From CAZASK01 sp964487845 (GTDB lineage Bacteria; Chlamydiota; Chlamydiia; Chlamydiales; FEN-1388), in assembly GCA_964487845.1 (NCBI GenBank), contig CAZASK010000002.1, positions 1 to 64,000 on the forward strand: DNA of 64,000 nt, given 5' to 3'. The position numbers were made by a program, and so were the translations under genes. How positions within the stretch are numbered: position 1 is the first letter of the stretch; each line of letters opens with the position of its first letter. Shown here one piece after another: positions 58,892-64,000 of this stretch. The notes beneath the pieces were generated by a model, which was not told where the DNA came from, did not search any database, and was given only the letters and a program-made list of their open reading frames with translations.

Positions 58892-60088
58892 CTATTCGTA
58901 AAGAGATTTTGCCGTGAAACAAGGCTCGATGACTCCGATCGCGCTTCTAGAAAATGGAGGAGCTGGGCAGACGCCAAGAGCGAGTATGGCACGAATCTCT
59001 TCCCCTGGCCTTACCTGAAGTTGAATGGGGATTTTTGTGCGCTCAGATGGTTTCAGAAGTGTAAGTGCATTTTTGATATGTTCTTTTGAATGACCGACAA
59101 GGGAGAAAAAATCTTTTTGAAAGCGATCAAGAGGGATTCCTGTTTTAGTTTTTATTGCATGAGACACAAAGAGCATCTTGGCATCCTGACAATTCATCAC
59201 AAAGGCAGGAAGTTCCGATTCTTGATCTATCATGTCAAATAAACGGCGCTTTTCTAGCGCAAGAGAGTCTATTGAAAGGTCCAGAAAGTGAGGGAGTTCG
59301 AGCTGCTGGTGCGGAGTTTTACTTGTCGCCGAGAGCTCTTTCGTTTTTTCCAACAAGACTACAAGCTCTTGATCGGATGAAGGTGTGATGGGCACAGTCT
59401 GTAATGGAGGAAGGGTAATAGAGTTACTTTTCGGCTGAAACAAAGAGGGTAAGAGCTCTTTTTTTTCGCTTTTTAGCTCGAGTTTCAGTACTGTATCTAA
59501 TTCAAACTTTGTATTTGCGAGCTCTTGTTTGAGTTGCATAATATGGTGATCTGAGTGCTCGATGAGGCGCTCCTTGTCCTGCAGTTTTGTTTGAAGGTTA
59601 GAGAGTGCTTCTTGGTGCTGCTTGGATGCTTCATCGATTTGCTTTCTGAGGCTGGCAATCAAATTTTCATTAGCCGATTCATTTTGGGATTCCTCAACAA
59701 GCGTCTGCAGATGATTTTCTAGTTCCTCATTCGATTTTTTAAGGTTTTCTATGAGTTGTTCATTTTGATCGAATGTATTTTGAAGTGTGTGAAGAGCGCT
59801 TTGGAGAGATTCTATTTCTTGATTGGAAGCGGCAGGTTCTTGAGATGTCTGAACATGTCCGTTTTTTGCTTGTTGAATAAGGGATTGAATGAACACAATA
59901 AAGCAAACCGATCCTGTCACAGCTATAAGGGAAGAAAAGGCAAGTAACATTCTCATCTTTTCAGGATATCCTGTGAACGCCAGAGCGAAAAGAACAAGGG
60001 GGGTGAAGTAGAGAGAAAGCACCATCAAAGAGATAGAGCCGCTATTCAACCAGTTGTGTTTAGACCATCCTTTGTTCTGTGTAGCCAT
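58892..60088 (-). CDS. membrane-anchored coiled-coil protein with PAS-like C-terminal part
   Basis: 398 residues. Two membrane helices lie near the N-terminus (about residues 17-36 and 47-69), followed by a long coiled-coil (about 75-210, QNTFDQNEQLIENLKKSNEELENHL type) and a compact C-terminal domain (about 280-390). That domain begins ELPAFVMNCQDAKMLFVSHAIK and continues through IPLDRFQKDFFSLVG, which has the spacing of a PAS fold. The gene lies near rpsT and rpoD, as a conserved hypothetical gene does in Chlamydia. It may be a sensor-like or division-related scaffold; there is no kinase or output domain. Confidence 0.75.
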   Translation of the reverse strand: MATQNKGWSKHNWLNSGSISLMVLSLYFTPLVLFALAFTGYPEKMRMLLAFSSLIAVTGSVCFIVFIQSLIQQAKNGHVQTSQEPAASNQEIESLQSALHTLQNTFDQNEQLIENLKKSNEELENHLQTLVEESQNESANENLIASLRKQIDEASKQHQEALSNLQTKLQDKERLIEHSDHHIMQLKQELANTKFELDTVLKLELKSEKKELLPSLFQPKSNSITLPPLQTVPITPSSDQELVVLLEKTKELSATSKTPHQQLELPHFLDLSIDSLALEKRRLFDMIDQESELPAFVMNCQDAKMLFVSHAIKTKTGIPLDRFQKDFFSLVGHSKEHIKNALTLLKPSERTKIPIQLQVRPGEEIRAILALGVCPAPPFSRSAIGVIEPCFTAKSLYE

Positions 60089-60184
60089 ACAAATTGCGTA
60101 CTCTTAATTTAGGGGGCTTCTTCAATTGATGCATTGGGTTTAATCAACAGTATTAAGTACAATTTACTTTGATTCAAGAAGATA

Positions 60185-60237
60185 ATACCAATCACAGAAA
60201 ATAAATTCGATTTGAGGATAAACATCTGTGATGGTAT
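60185..60237. repeat. inverted repeat spanning the rpsT promoter
   Basis: ATACCAATCACAGA at 60185-60198 and TCTGTGATGGTAT at 60225-60237 are complementary apart from one extra base. The right arm overlaps the -10 region of the proposed rpsT promoter, so it could be a regulatory site or form a cruciform. Confidence 0.4.
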
Positions 60238-60240
60238 GCT
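60212..60240 (+). promoter_or_regulatory. proposed promoter of rpsT
   Basis: TTGAGG at 60212-60217 and TATGCT at 60235-60240 are separated by 17 bp, about 40 nt before the rpsT ATG. Confidence 0.5.
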
Positions 60241-60279
60241 TCTGTGACAACATTTGAATAGGATTCATAAGGAAACATA

Positions 60280-60567
60280 ATGGCAAACCAAGAAAAAAAC
60301 GACAAAAACAAGCTTGTTAAGCGCCCAACAAGTCAAAAAAGAGAGCTGCAAAGTGAAAAAAAACGTTTGAGAAACAAAGCTGCTCGCTCTGAGATTAAAA
60401 CAGCGATCAAGGCGGTAAGACAAGGCGATAAAGAACAAAAATTTCAAGCTCTTAAAGCAGCTCACAGCTTGCTCGATAAGTCTGTAAACAAGGGCGTTTT
60501 TAAGCGTAACAAAGCATCAAGATTGAAATCTCGTCTGACTGCATACGTTCACAAAACAGCATCGTAA
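60280..60567 (+). CDS. rpsT: 30S ribosomal protein S20
   Basis: 95-residue, very basic, helical ribosomal protein that binds 16S rRNA. The family pattern is KRPTSQKRELQSEKKRLRNKAARSEIKTAIKAV followed by LDKSVNKGVFKRNKASRLKSRL. AAGGA lies 6 nt before the ATG. It is followed by a strong hairpin. Confidence 0.97.
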   Translation: MANQEKNDKNKLVKRPTSQKRELQSEKKRLRNKAARSEIKTAIKAVRQGDKEQKFQALKAAHSLLDKSVNKGVFKRNKASRLKSRLTAYVHKTAS

Positions 60568-60599
60568 TCACATTCGAGAATAACGGATTGATCTTTCTA

Positions 60600-60646
60600 A
60601 AGCCTGTTTAAATTCTGCGATTGCATGATTATAAACAGGCTTTTAT
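60600..60646 (+). terminator. intrinsic terminator after rpsT
   Basis: An 11-bp stem (AAGCCTGTTTA at 60600-60610, TAAACAGGCTT at 60632-60642) ends in a short T run. A second perfect 8-bp hairpin (AATAGCCT, loop TGTA, AGGCTATT) follows at 60649-60668. Confidence 0.8.
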
Positions 60647-60724
60647 GTAATAGCCTTGTAAGGCTATTCGTGAAAAATTAGCTTTATAAGATACAGGAAA
60701 ATTGCCATTCTAGTTCGTATATAA

Positions 60725-60741
60725 AGTTTCGAAAGAGGTTT
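60725..60741. repeat. solo terminal repeat of element family A used as ribosome-binding site
   Basis: AGTTTCGAAAGAGGTTT matches the right end of family A (GAGTTTCGAAAGAGGTC) in 15 of 17 bases, but no family A interior lies beside it. The AGAGG in this relic stands 7 nt before the ATG of the CocE-like gene, the right place for a Shine-Dalgarno sequence. Confidence 0.55.
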
Positions 60742-60745
60742 ATAC

Positions 60746-62371
60746 ATGAAGCACTGTGTTGCTTTCTTCTTGATGTCTCTTTTCTCTGTTTTGCAATTAT
60801 TTCCAGCACAATGCCCTCCAGTTGAGCTGCCTTCTCTCGAGATTCTCGTGCCGATGAGAGATGGTGCTTTTTTACCTACCTCTATCTATTTGCCTGAGGG
60901 GAGATCTGGGAAATATCCCTGTGTTCTTGTGCGGCAGCCTCTTGGTAAAGATTATGTCGCTTTTCACTGGGTGGAGTTAGTGCGATATGGATATATGGTA
61001 GCTGTGCAGGCGACGAGATCGTGTGGAGATGCCACTGGTAAATCACTTCCCTATATCACAGATGGCTGGGGAGAGCTGCAAGATGGATATGATGCGATTG
61101 AATGGCTTGCAAAAAGCGATTTTTGCAACGGCAAAGTTGCTACTATTGGCGAGTCGGCGACAGGGATTACGCAGCTTTTGCTAGCACCAACGAAGCCACC
61201 GCATCTTGTGTGTCAATATATTGAAGTGGCGGCTCCTTGCTTGGCGAAATATGCTGTTTGGCCTGGTGGGCAATTTCGTAAAGAGCAGGTGGAGGGTTGG
61301 CTCGCGGCTCATAGAAGAGATTCTTCTGTTGTCGAGTTGCTTCGGAGCAAAAAAAACGATGTTTATTTTTGGGAGCAATTTAATGCACTCTCTATGGCTC
61401 ATCGTATCGATGCTCCGCAGATGCATGTAGGCGGATGGTTTGATATTTTCCTTCAGGGGACTATCGATGCTTTTACAGCGGCAGCAGCAGGTGGATCAAA
61501 AAGAAGCGCTTATCATAAACTCATCATAGGTCCATGGGCGCACCGCTATCGCTACAAAGAGACCTTGGGAGATTTTCCTGCTTTGCAGGGTGGGATGTCC
61601 CCTCCTTGTGTTATCGACTATGTTGCATGGCTCGATTATCATATGAAAAATCAATCGAATCATGTTCATTCATCGCCAGCTGTGCAATATTATGTCATGG
61701 GTCCACTTGATGGGACTGCTTCTTCTGGAAATGTCTGGAGGTCGAGCGACTCATGGCCTCCTCATGGCGCACGCTATAAGTCATTGTATTTGGGGAAATC
61801 GAATGATCTTACTTTTGATGTCCCAGCAGGAGAAAATCGATCGGTGCAGCTTGTTGGTGACTCGGCAAATCCAGTGCCCACTCTAGGGGGCAGAAATTTG
61901 TTTTTACCTGATGGACCTAAAGATATGCGCTCTATAGAGGTTAGAAGCGATGTTGCTGTATTTACCTCGGCGCCATTTGTAAAAGATATTGAAATAACAG
62001 GCAAGCTCAGCGCCTCCTTCTATTTGTCTCACATCGCCCATGAGCGAGATATATGTGTGCGCTTATGTGATGTATACCCAGATGGACGCAGCGTCTTGAT
62101 TGGCGAAGGCGGCACTCACATCACTGCTGTTCAGGATGTGCTCACGCCAAGAAAAATAGATGTTGATTTATGGTCGACTAGTATTGTCTTTGCTCAAGGC
62201 CATAAAATTCGATGCATCGTGAGTGGATCGAATTTTCCTGCGTATGAGAGTTATTTAGAGCAAAGCGCCCTTCACCTCTGTCATCCAGGAATAGAAAAAG
62301 ACATTTGCTTTATGATGCACATGGGGCGTGATTACCCCTCCGCTCTTGTGCTTCCTGTTGTTGAGGATTGA
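60746..62371 (+). CDS. secreted CocE/NonD-family alpha/beta hydrolase
   Basis: 541-residue S15-type hydrolase. A signal peptide (MKHCVAFFLMSLFSVLQLFPAQC) indicates export. The alpha/beta-hydrolase domain has RQPLGKDY, the phrase QATRSCGDATGKS typical of CocE, the nucleophile elbow GESATG with Ser137, and later GGWFDIFLQGT and IIGPWAHRY with the catalytic Asp and His regions. The C-terminal 190 residues form the jelly-roll domain. Family members cleave X-Pro dipeptides, acyl esters or amides; the substrate here is unknown. Its 3' end overlaps mcsB by 40 nt on the opposite strand. Confidence 0.88.
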   Translation: MKHCVAFFLMSLFSVLQLFPAQCPPVELPSLEILVPMRDGAFLPTSIYLPEGRSGKYPCVLVRQPLGKDYVAFHWVELVRYGYMVAVQATRSCGDATGKSLPYITDGWGELQDGYDAIEWLAKSDFCNGKVATIGESATGITQLLLAPTKPPHLVCQYIEVAAPCLAKYAVWPGGQFRKEQVEGWLAAHRRDSSVVELLRSKKNDVYFWEQFNALSMAHRIDAPQMHVGGWFDIFLQGTIDAFTAAAAGGSKRSAYHKLIIGPWAHRYRYKETLGDFPALQGGMSPPCVIDYVAWLDYHMKNQSNHVHSSPAVQYYVMGPLDGTASSGNVWRSSDSWPPHGARYKSLYLGKSNDLTFDVPAGENRSVQLVGDSANPVPTLGGRNLFLPDGPKDMRSIEVRSDVAVFTSAPFVKDIEITGKLSASFYLSHIAHERDICVRLCDVYPDGRSVLIGEGGTHITAVQDVLTPRKIDVDLWSTSIVFAQGHKIRCIVSGSNFPAYESYLEQSALHLCHPGIEKDICFMMHMGRDYPSALVLPVVED

Positions 62372-63432
62372 TAGATAAGATTTCTTGTTTTTTCACGTAG
62401 CAGGGCTGCTCTTTTCATGGTAAAATCATCATTTGCTATCTTTTCATTCAGTAAAAGACAAAGATGAGCTCTTCTGACAGCAAAAAAAAGCTCATTTACT
62501 TCTGCTATGCTCATGCCGGTGATAGAGCCAATTTCTATTCCTAGCTTTGTTAAGCTCAACGCTTGTAGAGCTTCTGTGGTGTCTAGCTGATACGAAGATT
62601 TAAGAGTGCCTAAAGCACGACTTACTCTATCGTCAATGGTAGTGGGATCATTTTTGCAAAGAGAAGCTCTTGCATGCTTTTCTGCCACCATCAGCCGGAG
62701 CACTACGCTGCGATGTGTTGAGAGAATCATCTCTTCGGTCATTCCTAACGAGCAGCTATTGCGCACGAGAAGAATGTCACCAATCACATCATCAATAGTT
62801 CCTAAAAGACCAGTTGCTGCTATGGTGTCATTTTTTTCGCGATCGAGTGTTTCATGAAGTTCATGTGTATGAATAAGAGCCGGAAGGTGCAGATATGAGG
62901 CTACAGTAAATCCTGTGCCGCACATATGGGGATCTTGAGTGAGAAAGCCGAATTTTTTCGAGAAGGCAAAGTGGAGCGTTTTTGAAAGATTGAGCTCTAT
63001 CTGCACCAATTTGTCCCACGTTTTTTCTAATTCGCCCCGGTAATCAGTATATTGAAGTTGGAGATGATCTTTTACATTGAAGAGTGCCAAAAATAATCCT
63101 GAAGAGTCGGCGGCACATGCTTGCCCTTGTCTTGCCTCTTGTAGACCTTCGAGGAGAAGAAAATGTTCGGTCAAAAAATCTTTTTCTAAAGGAAGGAGCT
63201 CTTCTATTTGGACGACATGAATTGGATTATGAGGTTGTGTATCACAGAGAGTTTTTTGAATAAGCGCAAGAAGCTGCAATTTCTTTTCGTGAGATAGATG
63301 GTTGGGGAAAAGAAATTTTTCAATATTTCGAGAGATTTTTAGGCTAGAAGAGAGCCAGATGCTGTTGGCATTCTCCTGCCAAGGAGCTGATGGAATGAAA
63401 GAGAGATGAGGAAGGAGATCACTTTTTTTCAT
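62332..63432 (-). CDS. mcsB: McsB-like protein, phosphagen-kinase fold with altered active site
   Basis: 366 residues, aligned over its length with protein arginine kinase McsB, with conserved landmarks CGTGFTVASYLHLPAL and RAALLREKTRN. Active-site residues differ from Bacillus McsB. The N-terminal ATP-binding segment SSRIRLARN is SSSLKISRN (28-36), the NEEDH catalytic pair is NVKDH (119-123), the cysteine segment SCPTNVGTG is QDPHMCGTG, and the arginine in GLRAS is a threonine (GFTVAS). It is therefore probably unable to phosphorylate arginine and may keep only a binding or scaffolding role. It overlaps mcsA by 14 nt. Confidence 0.88.
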   Translation of the reverse strand: MKKSDLLPHLSFIPSAPWQENANSIWLSSSLKISRNIEKFLFPNHLSHEKKLQLLALIQKTLCDTQPHNPIHVVQIEELLPLEKDFLTEHFLLLEGLQEARQGQACAADSSGLFLALFNVKDHLQLQYTDYRGELEKTWDKLVQIELNLSKTLHFAFSKKFGFLTQDPHMCGTGFTVASYLHLPALIHTHELHETLDREKNDTIAATGLLGTIDDVIGDILLVRNSCSLGMTEEMILSTHRSVVLRLMVAEKHARASLCKNDPTTIDDRVSRALGTLKSSYQLDTTEALQALSLTKLGIEIGSITGMSIAEVNELFFAVRRAHLCLLLNEKIANDDFTMKRAALLREKTRNLIYQSSTTGSTRAEG

Positions 63433-63952
63433 CTGTGGTTTTAGGTGGGGGTTGTTGTGTGGACAGGGCTTTTATTTGGTCACGTAGCCAGGCTGCCTGC
63501 TCATAGTCTTCATGGCTGAGTGTATCTTTAAGAGCTTGATTCAAAGTGAGGAGTTGCAGTTCTGGACTCATTTGACTTGGCTGTCCTGCTGCGCGCCCTA
63601 TATGCCATGACTTGTTTTTTTTCGTACTTGCCTTCTGGTTAAGGCGGTGTGATTGGGTGAGCTCGTGGATAATCAAATCTTCAAACACCTCATAGCATTG
63701 GTTGCACCCTAGCTGTGCTCCCATGCTGACTTCGTCTGCTGTAAGCCCACAGCCACCGCATGATAACCCGGCTTTTTTCCCACACAATTCTACTCGGACG
63801 TGATCGCTAATAATGAGCTTTTTTCTTAAAAGGGGGCAATCGCTACACATGCCGTATCGATAAATCATTTTCCCTGTAATTTCGGTATAGCATACTGTCA
63901 CAGGCTTTTTACATGCCGCGCACTCAAGATTTTTTTCAGGTAGTGGATTCAC
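63419..63952 (-). CDS. mcsA: McsA-like zinc-binding UVR-domain protein
   Basis: 177 residues. Two zinc-binding clusters are seen: CAACKKPVTVC with CSDC near residues 11-39, and CGGCGLTADE with CNQC near 65-80. A UVR domain follows at the C-terminus (LNQALKDTLSHEDYEQAAWLRDQI), as in McsA, the activator of McsB. The start is GTG, with GGGGAG 4-5 nt upstream. It forms a coupled pair with mcsB. With an apparently inactive McsB, McsA may serve Clp regulation without arginine phosphorylation. Confidence 0.9.
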   Translation of the reverse strand: MNPLPEKNLECAACKKPVTVCYTEITGKMIYRYGMCSDCPLLRKKLIISDHVRVELCGKKAGLSCGGCGLTADEVSMGAQLGCNQCYEVFEDLIIHELTQSHRLNQKASTKKNKSWHIGRAAGQPSQMSPELQLLTLNQALKDTLSHEDYEQAAWLRDQIKALSTQQPPPKTTDEKK

Positions 63953-64000
63953 AGAGCTCCCCTTTTATATCACTATACTCAAAAAGAATTTTTTTGGTAG

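Noticed and set aside
1..64000. CRISPR arrays, rRNA operons, prophage or complete insertion sequences
   Set aside because: No regularly spaced repeats, rRNA signatures, phage structural genes or transposase genes were seen.

Overview
This window reads as a chromosomal segment of a bacterium of the phylum Chlamydiota, probably from one of the 'environmental' families outside Chlamydiaceae. The evidence is gene content and gene neighbourhoods: a sufBCDS cluster, thrS followed by a ParA ATPase and a pGP6-D-like protein, mutL-pepP, sigma-66-type rpoD close to rpsT, mreC-tyrB, mcsA-mcsB, a polyprenyl synthase next to a GlmU-like protein, a YbhI-type dicarboxylate carrier and an NlpC/P60 hydrolase are all familiar chlamydial neighbourhoods or gene sets. 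The outer-membrane beta-barrel protein and the exported glycosyltransferases suggest a large-genome relative. I cannot name the species.

Layout. 0.1-1.8 kb: an unrecognised helical protein with an internal duplication. 1.8-6.5 kb: sufBCDS (minus). 6.6-9.9 kb: three tandem paralogous GT32-type glycosyltransferases, each with an export signal. 10-11.9 kb: an MsbA-like ABC exporter with an EF-hand-like insert. 11.9-12.8 kb: NlpC/P60 hydrolase and tRNA-Thr(CGU). 12.9-20.4 kb: an overlapping recC-recB-recD operon. 20.5-24.5 kb: an LplT/Aas-like MFS protein, a repeat-bearing spacer and an outer-membrane barrel protein with clear promoter and terminator. 24.5-27.4 kb: a 976-residue unknown with a papain-like Cys motif. 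27.5-31.9 kb: thrS-parA-pGP6-like-sua5. 31.8-34.3 kb: ung and pepF. 34.3-35.1 kb: tRNA-Pro and a strongly G-depleted non-coding stretch. 35.1-37.9 kb: glmU-like, ispA-like, recA. 38.1-39.6 kb: a candidate secreted cysteine protease. 39.6-43.1 kb: MORN-type lipoprotein plus PilM/GspL-like and PilN/O-like proteins. 43.2-45.3 kb: yggT-dus-type II methionine aminopeptidase. 45.5-50 kb: dicarboxylate carrier, rsgA, TrmH-type methyltransferase, CCA-adding enzyme. 50-55.1 kb: mutL-pepP facing mreC-tyrB. 55.2-60.6 kb: tRNA-Ala(GGC), rpoD, a CoiA-like protein, bioY, a coiled-coil membrane protein, rpsT. 60.7-64 kb: a secreted CocE/NonD hydrolase, mcsB and mcsA.

The most interesting object is the protein at 38059-39561. 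It has a Ulp1/C48-like His-Asp-Cys arrangement followed by two closely spaced motifs that match eukaryotic SUMO-interacting motifs (cores LIDLTDDE and IIDLTNSE) and a hydrophobic C-terminal segment, which suggests an effector aimed at SUMO-modified host proteins. Other points of interest are the three exported glycosyltransferases, an McsB homologue that has lost nearly all catalytic residues, a eukaryote/archaea-like type II methionine aminopeptidase, and two families of short non-autonomous inverted-repeat elements. Those elements donate or adjoin the stop codons of two genes and apparently supply the ribosome-binding site of a third.

Functional themes are DNA uptake, repair and recombination (RecBCD, RecA, MutL, Ung, CoiA-like), Fe-S assembly, tRNA maturation (Sua5, Dus, CCA enzyme; no encoded CCA on the three tRNAs), envelope and secretion (MsbA-like, MreC, barrel protein, PilM/GspL-like), and host interaction.
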